A DNA stretch of 11,752 nt from Clostridium sp. UBA6758 (GCA_002453475.1 DKGY01000001.1:8569-20320); one strand, 5' to 3'; shown: positions 1 to 7,399, counted from the stretch's first letter. Translations and numbers: made by a program. Notes: generated from the letters alone by a model not told the origin.

Positions 1-7
1 ACGATTT

Positions 8-92
8 CCACTAAAGGACAACAGCTTCTAAGTATCAAAAATACTGATACTTAGAACTCTGTTAGTAAGTTTTAGTGGGAGTAAAAACTCCC
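8..92 (+). ncRNA. Nested inverted repeats; possible structured RNA (left part may be outside window)
   Basis: Seen in the sequence: CCACTAAA (8-15) pairs with TTTAGTGG (71-78). Inside it AACAG (20-24) pairs with CTGTT (59-63), and TTCTAAGTATCA (26-37) pairs perfectly with TGATACTTAGAA (45-56). Together these make one long, interrupted hairpin of 25 bp. A second hairpin, GGGAGT-AAAA-ACTCCC (77-92), shares two bases with the outer stem, so the two may be alternative or stacked. A weak CTTTAT/GTAAAG hairpin follows at 111-128. No T-run follows either main hairpin, so this is not an ordinary intrinsic terminator. It could be the 3' part of a noncoding RNA, a mobile-element end RNA, or the 3' UTR of an unseen gene. 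The strand is assumed; the stems fold equally well on the other strand. I cannot assign an RNA family. Confidence 0.4.
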
Positions 93-133
93 CCTGAAGC
101 AAAGAACTCTCTTTATACTAAGGTAAAGTATGA

Positions 134-139
134 TATAAT
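134..139 (+). promoter_or_regulatory. Possible -10 box for topB
   Basis: A perfect TATAAT lies 75 bp upstream of the topB start. No good TTGACA-like hexamer is visible 16-18 bp further upstream, so this is a weak call in AT-rich DNA. Confidence 0.25.
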
Positions 140-213
140 ACAAAAGATAAGATTTAGCTTAATAAGTTAATAATACTTTATATAGATACTGTAGATAAGA
201 GAGGAAGTAAAAG

Positions 214-2409
214 ATGGGAAAAATATTAGTATTAGCTGAGAAGCCTTCAGTAGGGAGAGACTTAGCTAAGGTTTTAAAATGTAATCAGAGTAAGGGTGCA
301 TACATAGAGGGAAGTAAGTATGTGGTAACGTGGGCACTAGGTCACTTAGTGGGACTACAAGATCCTGAGGACTATGATGAAAAATATAAAAAGTGGAGCA
401 TGGAAACTTTACCTATGATTCCACAACGTATGAAACTTACAGTTTTAAAAAAGACTCAAAAGCAGTTTTATGAAGTAAAAAAGCAAATGCTAAGAAATGA
501 TATAGATGAGATAGTTATTGCTACAGATGCAGGAAGAGAAGGAGAGTTAGTAGCACGTTGGACAATAGAAAAGGCTGGAGTAAAAAAACCACTAAAGAGA
601 TTATGGATTTCTTCTCAAACTGATAAGGCAATTTTAGATGGATTTAAAAATTTAAAACCAGGTAAAGATTATAATAATTTATATAAGGCAGCAGTGTGTA
701 GAGCAGAGGCAGATTGGCTTGTAGGACTTAATGTAACTCGTGCTCTTACTTGTAAATACAATGCTCAGCTTTCAGCTGGAAGAGTTCAATCTCCAACCTT
801 AGCTATGATAGTTCAAAGAGAAGAGGATATTAAAAACTTTATTCCAAAGGATTACTATACAATTACTGCAAAGGCTAGAGAATTTTCACTTCAATGGGTA
901 GATAAAAATAATTATCAGAGTACTTTTAGTGAAGAAGTAGCTAATAAAATTTTAGTGAAGGCTAGAGGTCAAGAGGCAAGTATTGTAGATATAACTGAAA
1001 GCTTAAAGAAAAAGCCAGCTCCTGCTCTTTATGATTTGACAGAGCTTCAAAGGGATGCCAACAAAATTTGGGGATATTCTGCAAAGCAGACTCTTTCTAT
1101 AATGCAAAGACTTTATGAAAATCATAAGATATTAACTTATCCAAGAACAGATTCAAGATATATAACTACGGATATAGTAGCTACACTTCCAGAGAGATTA
1201 AGAGCTATATCTATAGGAGCATATAGAGCAGCAGCTACAAATATCTTAAAGGGAAAAATTACTCCAAGTAAGAGTTTTGTAGATAATAGTAAGGTTTCAG
1301 ATCACCATGCTATAATTCCTACAGAGCAAAGTCCTAATATGTCTAACTTAAGTTCAGAGGAAAGAAATATTTATGATTTGGTAGTTAAGAGATTTTTAAG
1401 TGTTATGATGCCACCTTTTGAATATTTACAAACTAATATAGTGACAGAAATAGCTGGAGAGAAGTTCATAGCTAAAGGAAAAGTTATAAAATCTAAGGGA
1501 TGGAAAGCACTATATGATAGAGAAGACATGGAGGATTCTAGCGAAGAGGATGGTTTAAAAGATCAAGTTCTACCAAAGCTTAATATTGGTGATAAGTTAA
1601 AAATAAACTCTGTAGATATAAATAAAGGTCAAACTAAGCCACCTGCAAGATTTAACGAGGGAACACTACTTTCAGCTATGGAAAATCCACATAAGTATAT
1701 TAATGTGGGTAAAGATGCAGCTAAGACTTTAAATGCTACAGGTGGATTAGGTACTGTAGCTACGAGAGCAGATATTATAGAAAAATTATTCAACTCATTT
1801 TCTATAGAAAAGAGAGGAAAGGAAATAGTTCCAACCTCTAAGGGAAAACAGCTTATAGAATTAGTTCCAAGTGACCTTAAGTCGCCACTTTTAACGGCTA
1901 AATGGGAAAGTCAACTAGAGGATATTAGCAAAGGTAAAGAAGATGCCATGGACTTCATTGTAGAGATGAGAAGATATTCAAGAGCTCTAGTTGAAGATGT
2001 TAAAGTCAATGGTAATAAGTTTGTTCATGAAAATGTCACAGGTGCAAAATGCCCTAAGTGTGGGAAATACATGTTAGAGGTTAAGACTAAAACTGGAGTT
2101 ATGAATGTGTGCCAAGATAGAGAATGTGGTCACAGAGAAGGGGTTAGTAGAACTACTAATGCTCGTTGTCCGGAGTGTAAGAAAAAACTTATGCTTAAAG
2201 GACATGGAGAAGGTCAAATCTATGTATGTCCAGGATCAAACTGTAACTTTAGAGAAAAGGCATCCCAATTTAATAAGAGATTTGAAAAGGGCGGAAAAGT
2301 TGATAAGAGAGATGTTAATAACTACATGAAGAAGATGAAAAAAGAAGCAGAGCAAGAAGCAGCTAATCATAATCCATTTGCAGCTCTTGGAGATCTATTC
2401 AAGAAGTAA
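214..2409 (+). CDS. topB: DNA topoisomerase III (type IA)
   Basis: Type IA topoisomerase that cuts one DNA strand, passes another through the break and reseals it; topoisomerase III mainly decatenates and resolves recombination or replication intermediates in the cytoplasm. The 731 residues match Bacillus-type TopB in length. The N-terminal TOPRIM domain carries the catalytic Glu in LVLAEKPS (E9) and the metal-binding ATDAGREGE motif (103-111). The active-site tyrosine is Y309 in LTYPRTDSRY. The C-terminus has two zinc-ribbon-like units, C613/C616/C633/C638 and C652/C655/C672/C677, which distinguish the Firmicute form from zinc-free E. coli TopB. The start at 214 follows GAGAGG (199-204) at 9 nt spacing. 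ywbE follows after 11 bp with its ribosome site overlapping the topB stop, so the two are co-transcribed. Nothing appears truncated. Confidence 0.97.
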   Translation: MGKILVLAEKPSVGRDLAKVLKCNQSKGAYIEGSKYVVTWALGHLVGLQDPEDYDEKYKKWSMETLPMIPQRMKLTVLKKTQKQFYEVKKQMLRNDIDEIVIATDAGREGELVARWTIEKAGVKKPLKRLWISSQTDKAILDGFKNLKPGKDYNNLYKAAVCRAEADWLVGLNVTRALTCKYNAQLSAGRVQSPTLAMIVQREEDIKNFIPKDYYTITAKAREFSLQWVDKNNYQSTFSEEVANKILVKARGQEASIVDITESLKKKPAPALYDLTELQRDANKIWGYSAKQTLSIMQRLYENHKILTYPRTDSRYITTDIVATLPERLRAISIGAYRAAATNILKGKITPSKSFVDNSKVSDHHAIIPTEQSPNMSNLSSEERNIYDLVVKRFLSVMMPPFEYLQTNIVTEIAGEKFIAKGKVIKSKGWKALYDREDMEDSSEEDGLKDQVLPKLNIGDKLKINSVDINKGQTKPPARFNEGTLLSAMENPHKYINVGKDAAKTLNATGGLGTVATRADIIEKLFNSFSIEKRGKEIVPTSKGKQLIELVPSDLKSPLLTAKWESQLEDISKGKEDAMDFIVEMRRYSRALVEDVKVNGNKFVHENVTGAKCPKCGKYMLEVKTKTGVMNVCQDRECGHREGVSRTTNARCPECKKKLMLKGHGEGQIYVCPGSNCNFREKASQFNKRFEKGGKVDKRDVNNYMKKMKKEAEQEAANHNPFAALGDLFKK

Positions 2410-2420
2410 GGAGTATAATT

Positions 2421-2612
2421 ATGGATGGAACGAGAAGATCAGATGTAAAAGTGGGATCAAAGGTCTTAGTAGTAAAGAAGGAAGATCAACGCACAGGAAA
2501 ATTGACAGAGGGAATAGTTATGAGGTTATTAACTAATTCTTCAGTACATCCAAGAGGTATTAAGGTAATGCTTGAGGATGGTGTAGTTGGTAGAGTTCAA
2601 GAAATTAGATAG
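2421..2612 (+). CDS. ywbE: YwbE family small protein (DUF2196)
   Basis: A 63-residue protein of the widespread but uncharacterised YwbE family. Recognisable family features are the central DQRTGKLTEGIV stretch (about residues 22-33), the TNSSVHPRGIKV segment (38-49) and the C-terminal LEDGVVGRVQEI. The composition, with many Gly and Val in short alternating stretches, suggests a small beta-barrel (KOW/SH3-like) fold; that is inference. The full family length is present. Its ribosome site AAGGAG (2408-2413) overlaps the topB stop codon and sits 7 nt before the ATG, so translation is probably coupled to topB. A strong terminator follows about 70 bp later, ending the unit. The function is unknown; the topB linkage and basic charge would allow nucleic-acid binding, but nothing in the sequence proves it. 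Confidence 0.9.
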   Translation: MDGTRRSDVKVGSKVLVVKKEDQRTGKLTEGIVMRLLTNSSVHPRGIKVMLEDGVVGRVQEIR

Positions 2613-2677
2613 AAATGCATTAGGACAATCATCAAATTTTTAATTTTTGTAATATAATCATAGTTTTAAAATAAATG

Positions 2678-2723
2678 AAAATAGGCTTTAGATTTGTATT
2701 TATAAATCTAAAGCCTATTTTTT
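2678..2723 (+). terminator. Rho-independent terminator after topB-ywbE
   Basis: ATAGGCTTTAGATTT (2681-2695) pairs perfectly with 2704-2718 around an 8-nt loop; flanking A/T pairs extend the stem to about 18 bp. A run of six T (2718-2723) follows. The A-rich left flank could also serve the opposite strand, but no - strand gene is near. Confidence 0.9.
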
Positions 2724-2814
2724 ATAAAAATTATATAATAAATTTAAATTTTAAAAATAAAATTAATGAAATAAAAATATTATTTCATAATAGATAAAAA
2801 ATCTTGCTTTTAGA

Positions 2815-2820
2815 TATAAT
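2815..2820 (+). promoter_or_regulatory. Possible -10 box for the GGDEF/EAL gene
   Basis: A perfect TATAAT sits 67 bp before the chosen start, in an AT-rich stretch. No convincing -35 hexamer is found at normal spacing. An alternative TTGCTT (2804-2809) / TACGAT (2828-2833) pair with an 18-bp spacer is about as plausible, so the exact promoter is uncertain. Confidence 0.25.
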
Positions 2821-2886
2821 TTTAAAGTACGATAATTATAGTGGTATGTAAATATATTGTTATTTACAGTAAGAAAGGAGGGTATG

Positions 2887-5778
2887 ATGAGAAAATTTAA
2901 ATTACTATGCTTAACACTGATATTTTTGATAATTACCAATACAGCTATGACGATGATAGCGTTTTCTGATACTGAGAGTAAGATAATTAAAGTAGGTTAT
3001 TATGATTATCCTTCTTTTATTGAAAAAGATGAAGATGGCTTTTTTTCAGGGTATGGAGTGGAGTATCTTGAGGAGATATCAAAATATACTAATTGGAATT
3101 ATGAATATGTTTATGATACATGGCCAGAACTATTAGACAAGCTATCTAAAGGAGAGATAGATTTGTTGTGTGGGGCTCAGTACACTGAGGAGAGAAGCAA
3201 GATATATGACTACGTAGAATATTCAAATGGAATAGAACTTACAACTATGTATGTTTCAAGTAAAAATAGCAGTGTATTTTATGAAGATTTCGAAGCATTC
3301 AATGGCTTGAAAATAGGGTTTTTAAAAGAAAGTTTTCAAAATACGGTCTTTGAAGATTATGCAAAACGAAATAATTTCACCTATGAAAAAGTATATTATG
3401 ATTTTGAAGAAGAAATGATAGCGGACATGGAATCAGGTAATGTAGATGCTATAGTTTTAGGAAGCATTTCAAATCAGAATAGTGGTAGATTAGTTGCAAA
3501 ATGTGGCCTTCATCCTTTTTATTTTATAACACAAAAAGGCAATAATGGTATCACAAATGAACTTAATGAGGCATTAAGAAGGATAAAATTAGATGATTTA
3601 AATTTTGACATAAAATTGCAAGAAAAATATTATGGTAATAGTATTTTAAATCAACAACCATTACTTACTCCAAGAGAAGTAGATTTTATAAAAAGAAAGC
3701 CAGTGCTGAAAGTGGCTTATAAAGATTATTTAAGTCCTATAGAATATAGGAATAGCCAGGGGAACTTCTCTGGAATGGTAAAAGATATGTTAGAAGAAAT
3801 ATCTAGAAAAATAGGTATAGAATTTGAGTATGTACAGGTAAAAAATACAGAAGAAGCCATAAAGTTAATGGCAAATGGAGAAGTAGATTTAATAGCTAGT
3901 GAATCTAGTATTGAAAAAAATACACATTCTAGAGACATAGTATTAACTAATCCTTATTTATCCTTACCTTTAATCGTAGTTGGAAAAGGGGAAGGAAATA
4001 TAAAAACAGAGAATGTAGACATAGCTATACCTACTGATATGAAAATTAACAAAGAAGTTTTTGAAAATAAATTTGGGCAATGCAACATTGAGTATTACAA
4101 TGATTATATGAGTTGCATTAATGCAGTTAAATCTGGAAAAGTAGATATAACAGTATTAGATAGCTACACAGCCAATATTGCTATTAGCACTATAAAAGAC
4201 AATGAATTAAAAATAATGAATATTGGAAATTTAAGTTATAATATATCAATTGGAGTAAATACCGATATAGATCCCCTAGTAATATCTATACTTAATAAGG
4301 GTATTAATGTTATAGATGAAGAAACTAGGGTAGATATCATTATGAAAAATGTAGTGCAAGAATCCATGCCAATAAATTTAAAGGTAATACTAGTTAAATA
4401 TAGATTAGAAATTATTATTTTTATATCTTTATTAGTAATAATATCCCTTTTGATATTTTTTTATGTGAGACAACGAAGAACAAAGTATTATGAAAAAATG
4501 GCATTTACAGATCCACTTACAGGACTATGGAATGCTAATAAGTTTAAAGTTAGAGCTAAAAAGATATTTGAGGCTAATAAAGGAAAATCTTATGCTCTTA
4601 TATATAGCGATATAGATAAGTTTAAGTTTATAAATGATAACTTAGGTTATGAAGAAGGAGATAAAATTATATGTGCAATATCTAATGAATTGTATAATTC
4701 ATTGGGAGAAAATGAAATTTTTGCAAGAGTATCTGCGGATAATTTTTTAATACTTGTAGAATACACAAATAGAAAAGAATTAAATGGTAGGTTAACAAAA
4801 TTTGAAAATATTTTTAGACAAATAGAAAAAGTTATTGCAAAAAATTATAGATTAATAGTTGTAAGTGGGATATATATATTTGATTCTAATGATATAGAGG
4901 TTGAAGATATTATCAATAAAGCTAACATAGCACGTAAATCAGTTAAGGGTTCGCATGCAAATAAAATTGCCTTTTATGATCAATGTTTTGAAAATAAAAT
5001 TATTGAGGAATTAGAGATAGAAAATAAAATGTATAAGGCTCTTATAGATAAAGAATTTAAGGTTTATTATCAACCTAAATATGATTTAAATACAGAGAAA
5101 ATCGTAGGAGCTGAGGCTTTAGTTAGATGGCAGGACCCTGAAAAAGGATTAATTTCTCCAGTAAAATTTATACCTTTGTTTGAGAAAAATGGATTTATAT
5201 TAAACCTAGATATGTATGTTTATAAAAGTGTATTGCAATATTTAAGAGAAAGATTAGATAATGGAAAAAGAGTAGTTCCAATATCTTTAAATGTTTCTAG
5301 ATTTCATGTTAATAATCCTAATATAGTTAAGGATATTAATGAGTTAGTTAAAAGCTATAATATAGATCCTAAATTAGTGGAGTTTGAATTAACAGAAAGT
5401 GCTTTTATGAAAAATGCTGATAGACTTATAGAAAAAATGATAGGCTTAAAAAAGGTAGGATTTAAAATCTCTGTTGATGATTTTGGGTCTGGATTCTCAT
5501 CACTAAACCTTTTAAAAGAGTTCCCAGCAAATACATTAAAGATAGATAAGGCATTTTTAGATGAAACAACTAATTCACAACGTAGTAAAGATATTGTTAA
5601 AAGTATAGTCGATATGGCAAAAAATATTCACATGGAAGTAATTTGTGAAGGTGTAGAAACGCGGGAACAAGCTGATTTCCTAAAAGAGATAGGTTGTGAA
5701 ATGGCACAAGGATATCTATTTGCAAAACCTATGCCAAGGGAAGAGTTTGAAGAATTATTGAATTTTAATTATAAATAG
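2887..5778 (+). CDS. Membrane c-di-GMP phosphodiesterase with two solute-binding sensor domains, degenerate GGDEF and EAL
   Basis: A 963-residue sensor enzyme predicted to hydrolyse c-di-GMP in response to an extracellular ligand. Domains in order: signal-like hydrophobic segment (5-26); first SBP_bac_3 (periplasmic-binding-like) domain, about 35-255; an LTPREVDFIKRKPVLKV linker typical of tandem EvgS-like sensors; second SBP_bac_3 domain, about 275-495; one transmembrane helix (about 508-530); GGDEF domain starting at FTDPLTG (540-546); EAL domain to the end. The GGDEF signature is replaced by SADNF (616-620), so diguanylate cyclase activity is unlikely. The EAL domain keeps the expected residues: E743-A-L, N802, E834 in ELTE, D864-D865, K885, E921 and Q941. 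The start is chosen at 2887 because AGGAGG (2876-2881) is 5 nt away; an adjacent ATG at 2884 is possible, and a TTG at 2857 lies upstream of the ribosome site. It appears monocistronic. Confidence 0.92.
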   Translation: MRKFKLLCLTLIFLIITNTAMTMIAFSDTESKIIKVGYYDYPSFIEKDEDGFFSGYGVEYLEEISKYTNWNYEYVYDTWPELLDKLSKGEIDLLCGAQYTEERSKIYDYVEYSNGIELTTMYVSSKNSSVFYEDFEAFNGLKIGFLKESFQNTVFEDYAKRNNFTYEKVYYDFEEEMIADMESGNVDAIVLGSISNQNSGRLVAKCGLHPFYFITQKGNNGITNELNEALRRIKLDDLNFDIKLQEKYYGNSILNQQPLLTPREVDFIKRKPVLKVAYKDYLSPIEYRNSQGNFSGMVKDMLEEISRKIGIEFEYVQVKNTEEAIKLMANGEVDLIASESSIEKNTHSRDIVLTNPYLSLPLIVVGKGEGNIKTENVDIAIPTDMKINKEVFENKFGQCNIEYYNDYMSCINAVKSGKVDITVLDSYTANIAISTIKDNELKIMNIGNLSYNISIGVNTDIDPLVISILNKGINVIDEETRVDIIMKNVVQESMPINLKVILVKYRLEIIIFISLLVIISLLIFFYVRQRRTKYYEKMAFTDPLTGLWNANKFKVRAKKIFEANKGKSYALIYSDIDKFKFINDNLGYEEGDKIICAISNELYNSLGENEIFARVSADNFLILVEYTNRKELNGRLTKFENIFRQIEKVIAKNYRLIVVSGIYIFDSNDIEVEDIINKANIARKSVKGSHANKIAFYDQCFENKIIEELEIENKMYKALIDKEFKVYYQPKYDLNTEKIVGAEALVRWQDPEKGLISPVKFIPLFEKNGFILNLDMYVYKSVLQYLRERLDNGKRVVPISLNVSRFHVNNPNIVKDINELVKSYNIDPKLVEFELTESAFMKNADRLIEKMIGLKKVGFKISVDDFGSGFSSLNLLKEFPANTLKIDKAFLDETTNSQRSKDIVKSIVDMAKNIHMEVICEGVETREQADFLKEIGCEMAQGYLFAKPMPREEFEELLNFNYK

Positions 5779-5796
5779 GATAAATGTACAAAGTAT

Positions 5797-5834
5797 AAGC
5801 TGATATATCATAAAATATTTTGATATATCAGCTT
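5797..5834 (+). terminator. Hairpin after the EAL gene, probable terminator
   Basis: AAGCTGATATATCA (5797-5810) pairs perfectly with TGATATATCAGCTT (5821-5834), a 14-bp stem with a 10-nt loop. The following T tract is broken (TTTAAATTTT), so termination may be incomplete. The 10-mer TGATATATCA is itself a palindrome and occurs in both arms. Confidence 0.65.
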
Positions 5835-5848
5835 TAAATTTTGATATT

Positions 5849-5864
5849 GGTAACCAATGTTACC
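5849..5864 (+). promoter_or_regulatory. Operator palindrome, Crp/Fnr-like, copy 1
   Basis: GGTAAC-CAAT-GTTACC is a perfect 6+6 palindrome. The 18-nt stretch from 5851 (TAACCAATGTTACCGAAT) differs in one base from the stretch at 7401 in front of hcp, and TTTTGAT precedes both copies. Dyad half-sites of this size separated by 4 bp suit a dimeric Crp/Fnr-family regulator. HcpR, which controls hcp in many anaerobes, is a candidate but its gene is not here. Confidence 0.7.
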
Positions 5865-5883
5865 GAATTTATATACATATTAC

Positions 5884-5891
5884 TATAAACT
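5884..5891 (+). promoter_or_regulatory. Predicted -10 region for the unknown/hemerythrin operon
   Basis: TATAAACT offers TATAAA (5884-5889) or TAAACT (5886-5891) as -10 hexamers. The second lies at the same distance from the operator as TATACT does in front of hcp. It predicts a start near 5898 with the operator centred at -41.5; the first would place it at -39.5. No consensus -35 is needed for an activator-dependent class II promoter. Confidence 0.45.
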
Positions 5892-5897
5892 CATAGA

Positions 5898-6080
5898 TGT
5901 AGAGATTAATAAAATATAATCTGCTTATGAAGGTTAATATAAATTAGGCAGGTTAAAATATATTTAACTAAAGGATTATGATTTATAAAGATGTTGAAAT
6001 TAATGGTATGAAGTAATTTCAATATAGATTTTAAACATGATCATAGTTTTAAAATCAATTAAATAATAGGAGGAAAAAAT
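5898..6080 (+). other. Long 5' leader with two inverted repeats
   Basis: About 180 nt separate the predicted start from the ATG at 6081, with no credible gene inside. GTTAAA (5952-5957) pairs with TTTAAC (5963-5968). TTGAAATTA (5994-6002) pairs perfectly with TAATTTCAA (6014-6022) around an 11-nt loop, extendable to 12 bp with one G-T pair. No T-run follows, so these are not obvious terminators. They may be RNA hairpins or extra operator dyads. The leader ends with a strong AGGAGG (6068-6073). Confidence 0.4.
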
Positions 6081-6719
6081 ATGAGTTTATATCTTGGAAA
6101 AGTACATTATTGGTTATTTAACAAAATATTATGGTTTGAAGGATTAGAGGAAGAGATAATTAATCTGGCTAAGGAAGAGGGACTAGATGTAGTCTCATTA
6201 GCTAAGGAAATCAATAAAAATCACGGAGAAAAATTACCAAATCTTCCTTTAGAAGACATGATAGATACAAGTAATATTCATGGTTGGCTACAAGGAAAGA
6301 TACATTCAGCAGAGGGAAGAATGGCAGCTTGGACAACTAAATTGCTTAATAATAATGAAAAAGCTAAGGCAAAATTAGAAAATATATATATTCATCAAGG
6401 AATGAAAGCAGCTAAGGAAGTTAAAGAAAAATTAGATGCAGCAAGTAATGCTATGGATATATATGATAGAATAAATGACTATATATTAGATGGAATGCCA
6501 TGTGATAGAGTGAATGAGGTACTTGTGTCTACTGAAGATATGGTAGAGTGGAGTAGAAGAATTTGTGTGCATAAGGATATATGGAATAGAGAATCTGGAG
6601 ATGTTTCTTATTTCTACAGCTTAAGAGGATTGTGGATTAAAGCTTTTGTTAATGAAGTTAATAGTAACTTTGAGTATGTAGAATTAGAAGATGGAACTCA
6701 AGCAATTAAAAGAAAGTAG
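6081..6719 (+). CDS. Conserved-looking protein of unknown function, linked to hemerythrin
   Basis: I do not recognise a named domain in this 212-residue protein. It has no signal peptide and no transmembrane segment, so it is probably cytoplasmic, and it looks largely helical, with a charged Lys/Glu/Ala-rich middle (about 87-125). The N-terminus carries a hydrophobic aromatic segment with H9 (LGKVHYWLFNKILWF), echoed at 66-75 by IHGWLQGKIH (H67, H75). Other histidines are H48, H105 and H164, and there are only two cysteines (C141, C162). Several His spaced along helices could bind iron or heme, but this is inference. The start has AGGAGG 7 nt upstream. The hemerythrin gene follows after 14 bp, and the promoter carries the same operator as hcp. 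A role in nitric oxide, oxygen or iron stress is therefore suggested by context only. Confidence 0.85.
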   Translation: MSLYLGKVHYWLFNKILWFEGLEEEIINLAKEEGLDVVSLAKEINKNHGEKLPNLPLEDMIDTSNIHGWLQGKIHSAEGRMAAWTTKLLNNNEKAKAKLENIYIHQGMKAAKEVKEKLDAASNAMDIYDRINDYILDGMPCDRVNEVLVSTEDMVEWSRRICVHKDIWNRESGDVSYFYSLRGLWIKAFVNEVNSNFEYVELEDGTQAIKRK

Positions 6720-6733
6720 AAGGAGGAGAAGAA

Positions 6734-7282
6734 ATGAATGCTATAGATTTAATGATGGAAGAGCATAAGTATATTAAACGTATGCTTACTGTGGTTAGAA
6801 AAGCTACTTATAAAGCTTTAGAAGAAAAGAATGTAAACTACGAAGACTTTTATAAGATGATAGATTTCATTAGAAATTATGCAGATGCACATCACCATAA
6901 AAAAGAAGAGGTAATTCTTTTTAATAAGATGGTAGATGAACTTGGACTTATAGCAGAGAAAACTGTAAAATATGGTATGCTTGTAGAACATGATTTAGGA
7001 AGACTTTACATTACAGGACTAAGTGAGGCACTTGAAAGTTTAAAATCAGGAAATAAAGAAGCTATATTAGATGTTATTGCTAATGCCATTTCTTATACTC
7101 ATCTTTTAGAAAGGCATATAGATAAAGAAGATAATGTAATATATAAATTTGCTACTAGAGAATTAAAGCAAGAAATCATTGATAAGGTAAATTTAGAGTG
7201 TGTTGAATTTGAAGATGCAAATACTGAGGTTATGAAAAAATATACATCAATATTAGAGGAGTTAGAGAAAAAATATATTTAA
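6734..7282 (+). CDS. Hemerythrin HHE-domain protein
   Basis: A 182-residue stand-alone four-helix hemerythrin-like protein expected to bind a non-heme di-iron centre. Visible candidate ligands are H11 in MEEHKYI, a His cluster H53-H54-H55 followed by E58/E59 (HHHKKEE, giving HxxxE in two registers), H86 in VEHDLGR, and H123, H128 and E132 in THLLERHIDKED. The HHE domain fills about residues 3-145, and the remaining C-terminal 35 residues are charged and helical. No signal peptide, PAS or methyl-accepting module is attached, and the Cys-containing N-terminal domain of the YtfE/RIC iron-centre repair proteins is absent. Such proteins bind O2 or NO, store iron, or repair iron clusters; which applies here cannot be read from the sequence. 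AAGGAGGAG (6720-6728) precedes the ATG by 5 nt. It is second in an operon with the unknown gene, and hcp follows under a matching operator. Confidence 0.9.
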   Translation: MNAIDLMMEEHKYIKRMLTVVRKATYKALEEKNVNYEDFYKMIDFIRNYADAHHHKKEEVILFNKMVDELGLIAEKTVKYGMLVEHDLGRLYITGLSEALESLKSGNKEAILDVIANAISYTHLLERHIDKEDNVIYKFATRELKQEIIDKVNLECVEFEDANTEVMKKYTSILEELEKKYI

Positions 7283-7293
7283 TATTTGAAATG

Positions 7294-7336
7294 ATGAACT
7301 TTAAGTGCATGAGAGTTTGTGCTTAAAGTTCATTTT
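7294..7336 (+). terminator. Rho-independent terminator after the hemerythrin gene
   Basis: ATGAACTTTAAG (7294-7305) pairs perfectly with CTTAAAGTTCAT (7322-7333), with three weaker pairs continuing inward, followed by TTTTATTTATTT. It separates the operon from hcp, so hcp needs its own promoter. Confidence 0.85.
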
Positions 7337-7399
7337 ATTTATTTATATTGATATCTGAATTTTATTTACATATTTAAATACATATTCTTTTGATTTTTA

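Noticed and set aside
1..54. Short open frames running in from the left edge
   Set aside because: Frames end after 9 to 17 codons and overlap the nested stems; no protein family is recognisable, so a partial gene cannot be supported.
2105..2329. 74-codon open frame inside topB
   Set aside because: It lies wholly within the zinc-ribbon coding part of topB in another frame, and has no family resemblance or ribosome site.
2809..2835. SigD-like (motility sigma) promoter before the c-di-GMP gene
   Set aside because: TACGATAA resembles the SigD -10, but the -35 position reads TTTA instead of TAAA, so the match is too weak.
2857..2886. Upstream TTG start adding 10 residues to the GGDEF/EAL protein
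   Set aside because: The strong AGGAGG at 2876-2881 lies inside this extension and serves the ATG at 2887 (or 2884); no ribosome site precedes the TTG.
2820..2886. c-di-GMP riboswitch in front of the EAL gene
   Set aside because: The leader is too short and AT-rich, and none of the conserved GEMM elements are visible.
3726..3938. 70-codon frame on the - strand inside the GGDEF/EAL gene
   Set aside because: Antisense shadow of a clear coding region with a low-complexity product.
2657..6055. ATCATAGTTTTAAAAT occurs at 2657-2672 and 6040-6055
   Set aside because: A 16-nt match in very AT-rich intergenic DNA, without dyad symmetry and in different contexts (before a terminator, before a start codon); it may be chance.
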